From positions 2,560,501 to 2,624,500 of the forward strand of contig JARHVA010002127.1 in the NCBI GenBank assembly GCA_037957365.1: a stretch of DNA of 64,000 bases. Reading direction: 5' to 3'. Within the stretch, counting starts at the first letter, position 1. Each line of letters starts with the position of its first letter. This DNA comes from Torreya grandis (taxonomy: Eukaryota; Streptophyta; Pinopsida; Cupressales; Taxaceae). A model generated the notes under the pieces. The model was not told the origin of the DNA. It saw only the letters and a program-made list of their open reading frames with translations, and did not search any database. The position numbers were made by a program, and so were the translations under genes. Positions 10,960 through 23,096 of this stretch are shown one piece after another.

Positions 10960-13900
10960 ATGACTAGTATTCAACACCTGTTACCACCATATTCTTATAA
11001 ATTGATAGGCAATAACTTTAGTTTGTGGAGTCATAAGGTTTTGATGATATGTGAATATCAAAATATTTATCAAATATTTATTAGTAAAGAGCAAAGGCCT
11101 TTCACTAATAGTGATTACTATGATAAACATCATCATGAAGCTCTTATGCTGTTAAAATTGTTAGTAGAAAATAATATAATATCAAAGGTCAAAAATATGA
11201 CCACTGCATCAACTTTATAGACTAATATTACTTATAAATATTATGAGTATAAAGTAATTAGGGTATTGCATTTTAATAATTTATTATTTTCCACTAAGAT
11301 GCAAGAAGGTGGCTCCATTTTAAAGTTTTTGTTGCAGATCAAGGACATCAGTGATTAGTTGAAGGCTATGCAAAAGCCTATTGATGAGAAAGATTTGATT
11401 GCTCAAGTTATGTATAATTTTCCACCTTCATTTGAGTCATATATGGAGTCCTTGCACATGATTTATGAGACACATACTTTAGACTTTGAAAAGTTGTCCA
11501 CATTGCTATTGTAGAAGGAAAGGCAGTAGGAGCAGATAGTGTTGTCTACATATACTTCTATAGAGAATGAATTCTTCATCTAGGGAAAGGGTAAAAAGTT
11601 TGGTAAAACTACTATTTATCTAATAAAAAATTCACAAGTCATTATAAAAAGAGATCGAAGTGGAAAAGTTTTTACTATAAGAAACTTGGTCATCTTAAGA
11701 AAGATTACAAGAAAAGACAATAGGATATGGCTAACCCTAGAAAGAAAGCTCATCATATGAATGTAGCTAAAGGTGAAGGCAAAGATACATCTCATGATTT
11801 TGATTTCATGAATTCTATTGGTAATTCTATGGTGGATCAAGCTTGATACTTTGATTCAGGGGCATCTCACCATTATACATGCCATAAGGACTAGTATGTG
11901 GATTTTATTGGAAACAATAGTAGTAATGAATCTGTATCTTTGGGAAGTCAAAGAACTCATTTTTTGAAGGGATATGGTAATGTTCAAATCAATTTTAATG
12001 GTATAATATGGTATACATTTAATAATTTTAGGTATGTTATTGAAATGAACAAAAATCTACTTTCAATTAGTGAGATCACTTTAAAATCTAATTTTGTTGT
12101 AAAGTTTCTAGGACAATAATGTAAAGTCACTACCAGAGATAATAAGATTATTATTGTTGGGATTGGTGAGAAAGGCTTGTATAAGATTGAAGATCCATAG
12201 AGGGTAAAGGAAAGTGCACTTGAAATGGTTGATATCACAATTTCACTATGGCATGAAAGGTATGGGAATTTGAATTTTTAGTATTTGACTACATTGAATA
12301 AGACTAAGATGGTTAACGAGATTCCTTCTATTCATGATAGTCATCATTTATGTACTAGATGTTAGTTGGGGAAGTAATTTAGACATTCATTGATGTTTGT
12401 AAAGCTTTGAGAGCTAAAGGAGTATTAGATCTCATACATGCAGATTTGTATGGTGAGCCTATTATTTTTTATTGTTGGTTGATGATTTTTGTAGGAAAAA
12501 GTGGGCATACTTTCTAATGAATAAATTTGATTGTTTTCTAACTTCCTTACTTGGAAAGATATGGTTGAAAAATAGGTGGGATGGTTAGTGAAATCTATTA
12601 AAATGGATAATGTGGGTGAGTTCATCTCAAAATAGTTTAAGGAGTTTTACACCACTGAAGGCATATATAGACAGTACACTACCCCTTACACTCGACAACA
12701 AAACGGAGTTGTGGAAAGGTGAAATATGATGGTGATGGACATGGCTCATTGTATGGTCCAAAGTAGAAATGTCCCATATAGATATTGGACAAAAATAGTG
12801 AATACAATAGTATAAATCCTCAATAAAAGTCCTAAAAATCATTAGAGAATATGAATCTAGAGGAGGCTTGGTCAAGTTGAACTCCAGATGTAAGTACTTT
12901 TAGAATTTTTGGTTATGTAGCTTTTGTAGTTATTCCTAGTCAAAAGAGAAGTAACTTGGATACAAAAAGAAAAATATACATGTTTGTTGGGTATAGTGAC
13001 CAATCAAAGGCCTAAAAATTACTTGATGTTTTTACTAACAAAGTTATGGTAAATAAAGATGTCATAGTAAATGAACAGATTCCCTAATTCATAGCAACTG
13101 GTATAGTTTCACATATTGACTCATTATTTTATTTTAATAATTCTATTATAAGTTGTGATCTAAAAGTTGAGCAAGATTATAGTTCATTAGTAGAATCACA
13201 TTCTAGGGAGAGAATTGTTGTAGGTCATTTTGAGGTTCTACAAAAACAACAAAAGAAGCCAAAGTAGTTTTCTACCACAATAGAAACACTAAAGGAAGGA
13301 TACTTGCACAAGGTGTGGAAGGAAGAAGATTGAGATAAGGAAAGTACTTTGGTAATAGAGGTGGGCATGATAATTTTGATCTAACAACTATTATTTCACA
13401 TGTATTTGAGCCTATTTCTTTTTCAGAGGCTAAAGGGAAGCATGAGTGGGAATTGCCCATGTAATTGGAATATGATTCCTCAATGAAAAACAAGACTTGG
13501 GAGCTCATAGGGATACCACCAGTAAATCCATTGGTTGTAAATGGATTTACATAGTAAAATATAAATTAGATGGTTCCTTGGTCAAACATAAAGTTAGACT
13601 TGTTGAAAAAGGTTATGCATAAGAGGAAGGGGTTGATTATAAATATAATTTTGATATTACTACAAATATGGTAAATTTTCATTTGATTTTTACTATTGTT
13701 GCTTAGTTTGGATGGTATGTGCACCAAATGGATGTTAAGAGTGATTTCTTGAATAGAGATATGGTGGAGGAAGTCTACATGGTTCAACCATAGGATTTTA
13801 GGTTCTTAGTAAGGAACATCTTGTTTATAAGTTGATCAAGTCCTTATATGGACTTAAGTAGGCTCCTCGAGCCTAGTATATGAAAATAGATTCAAATCTT

Positions 13901-14930
13901 AGGGAGTTAGGTTTGAAAAGGTGTCACTCTAAACCAAATCTCTATGTAAAGGTGTCTAGTGATGATATCTTGATTATCATTGTATATGTTGATGATATAT
14001 ACATCACTAGGAGTAGTGCTAGTCTTATTTAGCAAATTAAGGTTGATATTTGTTGTACTTTTGACATGACAAACTTAGGACTACTGAAACACTATTTTGG
14101 TGTTGAGTTTTGGTAGGTGATTGTGTTGTATTCATGTCATAGAATATGTATGCCCAATCATTGATAGAAATGTTTAGAATGATGGATTGTGATCCAAATC
14201 ACACACATATGGAATTTAGATCTAAAATTTTAATTGACGCTGCTTCACCTCTGCTCAATGAAATAGTGTATCGATAGTTAGTGGGTAGTCTCATTTACCT
14301 CACTACCACTAGACCAGATATTTGTTTTGTAGAGAGTTTTCTATCTTGATTCATTTATAAACCATAATAAGTACATTTGTTAGCTAAAAAATGGGTATTA
14401 ATGTATGTCAAAGGTACTCTTGACTTTGACATATTATATGAGAAGTTTGTAGATTTTGAGCTTTCAAGATATTTTGACTTTGATTGGGTAGGATCAATAG
14501 ATTTAAGAAAATATACAATAGGCTATATTTTCACTCTTAGTTCAAGATTTTTCACATGGTTGAGAAAACTAAAAACTAAAATGGCATTATCTTCAATAGA
14601 GGCAAAGTATAAAGTTGTGGTTAGTGTAGGTTGTGAAACTATGTGGACAAAGAAAATATTGAAGGATATTTAGTTTGAGTCATCAAGGCCTACTCCAATT
14701 TTGTATGACAACCAAAGTGTTCTAAAGATGGTGAAGAATCTAGTATTTCATGCCAAGACCAAACACATTGAGGTTCACCATCATTACATTCGATAGTTGG
14801 TTACAAATGAAGACATTAGTCTCTTCTACTACCCCACTATAAATCAACGAGCTAATATAATGACCAAACCACTTGGTGTAAACAAGTTCATAAAATTTAG
14901 AGATAAAATTGGGATTGTTTTTAGTTTAGT
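10960..14930 (+). pseudogene. Ty1/copia gag-pol polyprotein, broken
   Basis: It would encode the capsid protein and replication enzymes of the element. Order seen: gag start MTSIQHLLPPYSY...NFSLWSHKV; a zinc knuckle remnant near 11670 (FYYKKLGHLKKDYKK, two Cys replaced by Tyr); protease DSGASHH at about 11853; pre-integrase zinc finger from HERYGNLNF (about 12250); integrase core with DNVGEF near 12604 and QQNGVVER near 12700; RT from HQMDVKSDFLN (about 13725) to YVDDIYI (about 13985, intact); and RNase H ending in IEAKYK (about 14600), YDNQSV and KHIEVHHHYIR. More than twenty stops interrupt it, most of them TAG where CAG or TGG is expected, plus several frameshifts. No functional product is possible. 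The segment 14377-14673 of RNase H is the longest open piece. Confidence 0.92.
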
Positions 14931-14934
14931 CATT

Positions 14935-14943
14935 AAGGGAGGG
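14935..14943 (+). other. Polypurine tract of copia element 1
   Basis: AAGGGAGGG lies directly before the TG of the 3' LTR, the expected place for the plus-strand primer. Confidence 0.88.
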
Positions 14944-15162
14944 TGTTAACATAATTATGTATTTACCTTGGGTTAAGAGGTTAGTTTTTTTAATCAAGCT
15001 TAACTATTTCATGCTAGCCGACATAGGTTATTTCACCCACCCTCTCTGTGATTCTTGTGTGGTTCTTTTCTTTGCCTATTTAATATGCCTTCATGTATGG
15101 CTCATAATATATGCTGTGTAATACAATTTGATTCTCTTTCAATATTTGTGTTCAATCTAATA
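14944..15162 (+). repeat. 3' LTR of copia element 1
   Basis: TGTTAAC to CTAATA, 219 bp, colinear without gaps with the 5' LTR and about 88% identical by hand count. Confidence 0.92.
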
Positions 15163-15167
15163 TACTA
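15163..15167. other. Target site duplication TACTA (right)
   Basis: Identical to 9889-9893 and directly follows the 3' LTR. Confidence 0.9.
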
Positions 15168-15330
15168 GAGAAAAAGAGGCACAATACATAGATCAATCCA
15201 TTACATTTAAAAATCACACCCTTGGTAGATTCAATAAATAATATTGAGGTCATGGATATATAATCAATTATTATAATACAAGATAACAATGCATAATATA
15301 GACCTCATGTTATATTAAAAATGTTACTTA
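15168..15330 (+). repeat. Gypsy-type tail segment matching the 22-44 kb units
   Basis: AGAGAAAAAGAGGCACAA, then a run around AGATTCAATA.A, then CTCATGGATA.ATAA.T match 27853-27960, 33060-33165 and 43670-43755. It marks the start of the 3' non-coding part of the outer gypsy-type element. Confidence 0.7.
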
Positions 15331-16336
15331 ATAGGTAATTAATAGTTTTACCTACAATGAGGCATATATATACTAACACATTGTATAACTAAGAGGGAAA
15401 ACCCCTTTTTACCATTTTCACAAAATAACAAGGCATACTACTGATACTTTTTTATAATTAAAGCTATAAATTTAGAAATATATGGATAAATTTATTATTT
15501 ATATTATACAAAGCATACTACCACCTGCTAGGGCTTAGAACAAGGGTCAGATACACTAAAATTATAAACATTCAAGAAGGAACCCTTTGACTATTCATGT
15601 TTTCATTGAGAATAAATATAAATAACATGTGCAAATAGATGAAAACACTGAGCCAAATTCATGTACACTTTCATTTCTTTAGCACATGGGTCATGATTAG
15701 GATGAATTGCTGAAAACTATATATTTACAATATTTAATAGGACATATTATAATACAAGTTGTCTATGGTCATAAATTTATAGACACACTACTTTTTTTAT
15801 GCAAACAAGAAATTAGATAAGTGATACATTTAGTCAATAATGGTTGCATGAAATGGAAGCTACAATTGATAAGATATAACATTGCTTTACATTAAAATTT
15901 AAGGATGTTATGATTCACATTCTTCATGATGGTATTGATGACAATCTTAGATTCAAAAATGATAAATAATGCTCAAAATTGATTTTTACAAAAACCACAC
16001 ATGAGGCTTCCTACACAATAGAGAAACATGTTATATGAAAACATAATATTTAGAAAAAATAAAAAGATAAATTTAAATTTATAGATCATAAGTGGTATGA
16101 TGATCACAATGACAATGATATATGGGAATTTAAAAAGATTCAATATTCAAAAGTTATTAAACTTCCATCAGATCCATCATCCAATTATCCACATCCCTTA
16201 TATGTGTTGTTAGGTGTTTAGAAATGTTTCATATATTCAAAAATCATAAAAAAATTAGAATATTACAAAAATTATAAAAAACACAAACCTATGTAAGATA
16301 TGTGTAGTTCATTTACATCCATTTATATGTGATTTA

Positions 16337-16414
<78 letters not shown>

Positions 16415-17399
16415 TTATATAAAATATTCTTAATAAGTATAATTGAGTGAGTTATATAACATAAATGTTATCACTTCAAAATGTAGTTATAGGTGGTGAT
16501 ACTATCTCAAAACCAAAAAAATTACAAAAAAAACTGCTCGCTTCGAGATAGTAACGCTCTCATCCAATTCTATCAGACTTGTCCCAATGAACATAGGATC
16601 TGATTTCTCAGATCCAAAATAGTCATAGGGATTATAAGATTCTATGAATCATATAAAGTTCATTGGGGGGCATATTTTATTTAGTTTTTGTCACTCTATT
16701 ATTAACTTTTTTTTACTAATAAAGTACAACACATTAAGCAAAATATTTCCATATTTTCTCACTTGATTTCATATTTCTATCTTACTAAATACCTTAGTTA
16801 TTGACTATTATAATATTACAAATTGCTTATGTAGATCGATTTCACTTATAAATTCATGTTTATCATGTCTAGTTCTTTTATTCATGCTTTGTGTATATTC
16901 ATGACTTTGGATTGTGAACATTTGAACATGTCCTTTTTGTAGCTCTAAGACTTATTGTGTGTTTTTATGTGTGAGATACATTATAACATGTCCCTTGAAT
17001 GCACCCCCTTTTCCTTATTCTATGTTTTGTGTATTTTTTTCATGTGCTATTTGTGTATGCATCATCAACATGACTCGTATTTACTATTATTTTCTTAGTT
17101 TTTGATGCCATTATGTATATCATTCATCTCCCTATGTTTTTAATGCCATGATAAATATCATGCATCTTCCCTAAGTTTTTTATATCAATTTTAAATACTC
17201 AATTTTGATCATTTATTAACTGCATGCCTAATTGTTAACATTTATCTAGATATGACACTTTTTACATGTATCATACATTAATACTCTATTTATATTATCA
17301 TTATGATGCCATGATCTTCAATATTATCATTATTACTTAGGGTTTTAATATTTATATAACATAATTTATATAACCTTTTATTTTGAGTTAAGTTATTAT
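15331..17399 (+). other. Gypsy-type 3' non-coding region
   Basis: No convincing protein similarity in about 2 kb. It contains a 74-base (TA)n run (16338-16411). From about 16900 it has T-rich sequence with many TGTG and CATG strings, similar in style and position to 45100-45700. Confidence 0.55.
16338..16411. repeat. (TA)n microsatellite
   Basis: About 37 uninterrupted TA units. Confidence 0.97.
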
Positions 17400-17440
17400 G
17401 TGAGATTCACATCTCACCTCAAAAGAGGGGGCATACATAG
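17400..17440 (+). repeat. Hairpin plus purine tract (copy 2 of 3)
   Basis: GTGAGAT (17400-17406), a TCAC loop and ATCTCAC (17411-17417) form a perfect 7-base stem. Directly after comes CTCAAAAGAGGGGG, then CATACATAG. The tract lies about 1.07 kb before the 3' LTR. A matching arrangement sits about 0.95 kb before the LTR at 46754. Confidence 0.75.
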
Positions 17441-18490
17441 TAGCTTATCTTAGAGACTAAAATGAAATAGTCCAATGAATAAACACAATAAGATAGTACT
17501 TAATTTATCACAGTGCATACTCAATTTTTTTACAAAAATCATATTTAGGCATAACCACACCATTTGGACAATAACGTAGACCATAGCTATACAAAACAAC
17601 ACTATTTTGCCATACAAGTTAAAAACAACAATTTCTAGATTTCTAAGAATTATAATCAGTCTACCAAATAGATTTTGGTGTTACTGAGAAACATTTTTCA
17701 TATTTATGTGCATGATTATCTCAAATTTTTCTTAGATTGGGAACATCATGCTCAACATGTGTGTTAGGTTCTTAATTAGAGATGAAGTTGATATTACTTG
17801 ATTCTCATAATCAATATAGTTAGATGTTTGATTAGGAGCATGTGCATGATACATAATCACTTTCCTACTTAGTTTTTTTGAAAGGAATGGAATTCCATGT
17901 CATACTATGTTTTATATACTAGACTCATATCATGTTATTTTTGCACTAGAATGAATCTTATTATGTCTATAGTGGTTGATTCACATTTTTTCACTAGAAT
18001 GAATCTTATTTCATCTATAGTTATTGATTCACCTTTTTTTCATTAGAGTGATCTATTGGAATTCATACATGGATTCCAAGCTAGTTTACTACCTTTGAGT
18101 TGTGTGATGATGGAATCAAGTCCATCTTGATTTCTTAAGCACATCATCCTACCAATGAGGATTAGATCATGTATAGTGCAATATAAAAATTTTAATGACA
18201 AAAAATATCCAAGGGTTCCACCCTCTCTAGTCACTACTTTTACACTAGAAAACACAAAAATCCATGTACATGAAAATGTGGATTTGTTCCTTATTTTTAT
18301 TTATCTAGAATTTTCTCGTCTACTTTCATATTTATGTCCTAAATAAGGACTGATTTATATATATTTCATTGTAGGTTTGGATGAATCATATTTCAATGGG
18401 TGATCTATATCCAAGCCTACTCAACATAGATAAGCTCATGTATAACTTGCTTCCTTTTACTCTAATACTTTTTCTTTGTTGTATTACTAG
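17441..18490 (+). other. Gypsy-type 3' non-coding region, distal part
   Basis: No gene seen. It contains two near repeats around 17900-18050 built on ACTAGAATGAATCTTATT and TATAGT.ATTGATTCAC. Confidence 0.55.
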
Positions 18491-18507
18491 AATAATATGG
18501 GGGAAAT
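18491..18507 (+). other. Polypurine tract before gypsy-type 3' LTR
   Basis: AATAATATGGGGGAAAT directly precedes the TG of the LTR. A closely similar AAAATGGGGGAA precedes the LTR at 46754. Confidence 0.75.
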
Positions 18508-19762
18508 TGTAGTCACTAAAATTAACATATAATGCTAAATCAATGCACTTGTGATCATCCTCTATGCATACTTAACTATGCTCAATTCCCCAATTCTAAA
18601 TCATTGCTCCTCTACTTCTATGTGGATGTTCCTGTATCTTTAAGTAATTTTGATACTAAGTATTCCTATTCTTCACTCCAAGTAGACTGGACTCACTATT
18701 AAAATGGTTCATACTTCCAGTTTAGCTATCTTTGATCCTCATATAAGGCCAATTGTTGAGGATAATCCCATTATCCAATAGTGTTTTAATCTGTAGCTTT
18801 CATCCTCCCACTAAACAATGGATAATTTACCAAATTAATATTCAAAGAAAGGGTCATCCTACAAGTTTCTAAAATCCCATTTGAGGAAATACCAAAAACA
18901 CCACTATATAAAACATTTTATATTCATTTGTTCACTATTTGGTTAGATGCTTTTATATTACAAATGCCTAAATTATTATAACTACACATCAAGAGTAAAG
19001 AATCTATTCTTCTTAGTTTTGAGTCCATATAAACCAAGTAGCCTTGAACTAAGTCTAAATATATTGGTAATGTCAAAAGTCATTATTGAATCATATAATT
19101 ATACCAATATTTCACTAACATATAACATTACACCATTATTTCAAACACATCATGATAGCATGGTAGAACTACACAGAGTTTGATCCCTCTTCGAAGTATT
19201 GATATGTAGGTAGTGCTCAACATAGGGATTTTTGATGTCAAACACAATTTTAACCCTAAACCCATTTTTACCCATTTTATTGAATTTGGTCCTATTTTTC
19301 ATTGAGATAGGGTTTCAAGATAATAATAAGGTACACAATGACTCCTATAGTAAATAAAGTGATCTTGAATAAATACACAGGACCTACAAGCAAAGGTACA
19401 CTAGTCAAAACTCATAAAAAGGTAAAAAATCCTAAAGGATGCCAATACACCTTATAGATGATAACATAGGCCATCCTTATTCAAATATAACAACCTTATC
19501 CCAAAATAAAATGAAGCCTTTTTCCTAATTCACAATGACCTCATACAATCCTATAGTCAATTACATGGTTTTTGTTGCAATCCATTAAATCCAAGTGCCA
19601 ACTAAGTTATTTATCTTTAATACTTTCTAATTTTATCATATTTCTAAAAATAACAAGTTACAAATCAGTTAAGTGTATTTATTATATATCATATACATTT
19701 TAATTTTACTCAGCGGTTTGTCATTATTAGATTAACACTTAATCTCTAATTTTGATAAAACA
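18508..19762 (+). repeat. 3' LTR of gypsy-type element
   Basis: It starts TGTAGTCACTAAAATTAACA and ends TTTTGATAAAACA, giving TG...CA ends and 1255 bp. It matches the LTR at 6714-8141 along its length. The internal string TATGTAGGTAGTGCTCAACAT is the most conserved part and has counterparts in all the gypsy-type LTRs in this window. Confidence 0.8.
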
Positions 19763-19879
19763 CACATCATACCCTTGAATTATACCATTATAAATAATAT
19801 AAGTAAGATCAAGACATATGTAAGAAATAAATTTATCTCAACATGATATATGCAAAGGTATTAATAATGTGACCTATAG

Positions 19880-20350
19880 AAGGATATTCCCCCTAACATT
19901 GACATGGCCCATGGGTAGAGGAATGTCCTGCATCTATGCATCCATGTATCATGTGTATCTTATATGTTTTACATCTCACTCATATATACCATGAAATTCA
20001 TGTGTATTTTAAAATAGGATATGTAATATACAAAACATGTGATAAATAACATAAATGAACAATGTAACTATCAAACATGTCATTGCTTAGGCCCTATGTT
20101 TTATATTTTGATTTTTTTGTATTTTTGAAATATTTTACAAACATGTAAATACTAACCAATCTAATCAAGGGGATGGTCATGTATCCAACATGTAAATGGT
20201 CACATATCATAAGTGAGTAGTATCATGTGTATATGTATTTAAATCTGAAAAATCATCTCATTAGATAATGTAACCATCATCATAATCATGACTCATAGGA
20301 TCTTATGTATGATTAATAACTCTAAGTAACATATTATCATGCAAAATATT
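19880..20350 (-). repeat. Gypsy-type 3' internal region, inverted copy
   Basis: Read on the minus strand, this matches 1370-1720 and 44540-44900 in order: CCCTTGATTAGATTGG, ACATGTTTGATAG, ACACATGAATTTCATGG, GATGCATAGATGCA, CCCATGGGCCATG. The opposite orientation and the protease to its right show a separate minus-strand element. Confidence 0.65.
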
Positions 20351-20530
20351 TTATATATTAGGATAAACATGTAGTTGTGTTCATGGTGGAACATGGTGAG
20401 ATATATACAACACTAGATTAGTATGTGGAATTATAGATAATGGTAATTTTGAGCCCTAAATGACCCTCATATTTAATGGGCATTGAATCACTAGTTGTCT
20501 AGGAAATTTAACTACTTTCATATAAACTGT

Positions 20531-20960
20531 CTACATAGAGTGATCTTGAATAGGTAGAGCAACCAAATGCAATGTTAGTGGGAATGGAGGAGGAAATTCC
20601 TTTGGATGAATAGTATACTCATATTTAATAGTTATATGAACCTTTTCACAATGTATATAATTGAAATTCATATGCACTAGAGATGGTACTGTGTGGTGCT
20701 TGTGTATCCAAGGGAATCCAAACATTATGTCAAATACCCATGCATTTTTTAAAACTAAAAATATATTAGCTACTAATATAGATTCCACCTTTAAAGGTAT
20801 CACAATGTGTCCTAGGGGGTTTTATTTCTTATCATCAAATCATTTGATCATTCATGTTGTATCCATAAAATCATCATGTGTGTATCCAAGAGAATGAAGA
20901 AGTGTCATTATACAAATGTTTTCACTTGAACCATTATCTAAAATGACACTATGCATAGGA
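20531..20960 (-). pseudogene. Ty3/gypsy aspartic protease, minus strand
   Basis: Read on the minus strand, the active-site block SVILDNGSSENIC lies at about 20915-20950, with the catalytic D-N-G intact at 20930-20938. It continues LLHSLGYTHDDFMD, then after one TAA into NPLGHIVIPLKVESILV, FGFPWIHKHHTVPSLVHMNF, the typical end of a plant gypsy protease. Length and order fit the domain (about 130 residues). Several stops break it. The sequence passes leftward straight into 3' non-coding DNA, so RT, RNase H and integrase are missing here as well. The opposite strand has an overlapping open frame (20661-20897), which I regard as chance. Confidence 0.75.
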
Positions 20961-22076
20961 TATGAATCAAATACAAATGTAGGTTGACTATGTTTTCATA
21001 GTTTCCACCATGCATCTATGGGGGAATTTTTCTTGTGTGTGTTCTCATTTCTTTATTTATCTCATCTAAGGGCTTACTTGTGACATTTTGGGGATCATTC
21101 TTATTTCAAATTTCACATCACTAAATGGTAATCCTACCCTAGTGTGTTGTGTTTTATATGATACTATATTTCCTAAAATATATTTTACTTTACATGATTA
21201 TATGTTGAAAAGTTATATGTTAGTTAAAACTTTAAAATATGAAAACTTTTCAAAACATTATGGTTGTGGAAAATTTTCAAATTTAAATTTTTTTATGAAT
21301 TTAAAATGCTTTAACTATATTATTTTTCCCAACATTTGAGACATTTAACCTTTTTATTTGATATGCATTATTACATCATAAGGTCTTCATCCTTAACCTC
21401 AAAATGGAGGCATATATCGAGGCATTTTTAGAATAAAAATTTCAAGATGAAAACAAACTAAATTTTTTTATATACTTCCTTGATAAAGAATTGGATTAAT
21501 TATTGGAGACCCCAAAGATAAGTTTTTACCTATGTTTTAAATGCTTGTCAAAAGTCTAAGATGTGTAAATTAGGTTTCAAGGACTCCTAGAGAATTATTG
21601 TGCATGTTTCATCACTTATCAAAATTCTTGTTAGTGTGGCATTTGGGGTGATTCCAAGCAGGTATATTTGTTCCTATAATATATATTCAATGAATTTTTT
21701 TTCTAAATTATCAAAAAATAAAACATATCATGAGTATTTGACTTTCTGTAGAGTTTAGCATTTGTTTCACGTGCATCAATTATATAGTGTGGATGGAAGA
21801 TTATCTCTAGTGTGCATAAAAAAAATCACCATTCCCTAGGAAAGTGAAGGTGTAAGTTTCAATTATTTTAATTTATAGTTTGATGTGAGTATGAATTTCA
21901 CTTACATACCCACATCAAATTTGGGTATTTATATGGACACCTAAATTTGGCATAAGACCTCTATTCCCAACTTCTTATCCATAGTTTTAATTTTTTTTGG
22001 AAAACTTACACATTTTAGTCTATTTTAGGACAATCTCAGCCCTACATAGGTTTAGACTTGGTCCATTGAACCTATA
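20961..22076. other. No gene seen
   Basis: AT-rich DNA. CCTCAAAATGGAGGCATATATCG near 21400 resembles the CTCAAAAG plus purine plus CATACATAG motif found upstream of the gypsy-type LTRs, so part of this may be another 3' internal region. A hand search for protein similarity found nothing. Confidence 0.5.
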
Positions 22077-23096
22077 AAACACATTATCACTTATCAAGAT
22101 CTTTTTTTAACACATTACGAATATCAGCACCTATTATCTAACCCTACCTAAAAAAAATGCATCTCTTATTTGGGACAAACTCCTAGACTTTAGGGGTTCC
22201 TAGGACAAACATGTTCACTTTATGAGTTTTCACCCTTTAACTATGTGCACCGATTTTCAATTTGAAATTTATCATGAACGTTTAAATTAGTAGAATATTT
22301 AACTTATTCATTCTACATTTTGACAGTCAACTAAGACGTATAAGTTATCCTAGGTCAGCCTATATAGAAAAGGTCTTGTAAAAAAAATTTAAAGTGGAGG
22401 AGACCAACATAATAAGAGTAGATACACATATAGAATATCAAATCAAAAGGTAAATCTTAGATCTAAAAATCAAATCCTTCATACTTATGACATTGTCATT
22501 ATATCTCAGTCTCTCATCATTTCCCTTGTACTAAAAGAGGGTATTAGATTTCATGTAGCTACATCATAATTTATATGGAATAGGAGGTTAAAAACCATAA
22601 ATCAAGATATTTAATCCACACACTTAAAACATAACATGGAGTTTTGATTTTATGCATGAAAGACACATAGTTTGGAACACTACCTGGGCAGTTGCCTAAC
22701 TACATTACTTTTATTTGTTTTTGGAGTGTTAAGCTAGGTCAAGGAGGAGATTCATATTTTATTTATATTATATTGTGGGTAAATTCATAACAAGAAGGTG
22801 ATAACACATAGGTGATATAAATATCAACCTAAAAAGGCCTAGTAGGACAGACATAGCTTTAAGACATGGCTCTAATGGATTGTCATGACTAGGTCTATAC
22901 AAGATGCATCCATATAGTGTATGGTATTTCTACGAGGAACGTAGAGTTTATATATTATAGGATCAAGTTTTAAATAGTAAAAATAGTTAGTATATAGGTT
23001 TATATTTCTATAACAATGAACATGTGTGATCATTCCTTACCCATTTGTCATTTATATTACTCAGTCTGGTTTCATTCTTATACTTGAACTTACTTT
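22077..23096 (+). repeat. Lead segment X, copy 1
   Basis: About 1 kb, beginning ACATTATCACTTATCAAGA and including CTAACCCTACC/CTAATCCTACC, CTCCTAGACTTTA and GGCAGTTGCCTAACTACATT, recurs at 33435-34447. It is non-coding and lies outside the LTR, because the LTRs at 18508 and 46754 begin after a purine tract at the point where X ends. Sharing this flank shows that A and C were copied together with their surroundings. Confidence 0.8.

Larger units (their letters stand above)
9894..15162 (+). mobile_element. Ty1/copia element, structurally complete but dead
   Basis: It has two 219-bp LTRs, a degenerate initiator-Met primer site, gag, protease, integrase, RT and RNase H in copia order, a purine tract, and a perfect 5-bp target duplication. 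Total length is 5269 bp, normal for plant copia. By hand count the LTRs differ at about 27 of 219 positions (12%), so this is an old insertion. It lies inside the gypsy-type element, right beside sequence (AGAGAAAAAGAGGCACAA) that also occurs in the tails of the 22-44 kb units. That places the gypsy-type DNA as older. Confidence 0.93.
6714..19762 (+). mobile_element. Decayed Ty3/gypsy-type element, protease only, split by a copia insertion
   Basis: The order is: LTR (6714-8141), primer site, linker and protease (about 8760-9775), a short 3' part (15168 onward), a purine tract (18491-18507), and LTR (18508-19762). Removing the inner copia element leaves about 7.8 kb. No gypsy RT, RNase H or integrase is visible. 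Just after the protease linker the sequence passes almost directly into a segment (15168-15330) that matches the tail of the 22-44 kb units. The two LTRs are only about three quarters identical by eye, and I could not find a convincing target duplication. They may be two LTRs of one very old insertion, or LTRs of related insertions joined by recombination. Confidence 0.65.

Noticed and set aside
6714..19762. A 5-bp target duplication for the outer gypsy-type element
   Set aside because: CATAA before 6714 and CACAT after 19762 do not match well enough; ends may have shifted or the LTRs may belong to different insertions.
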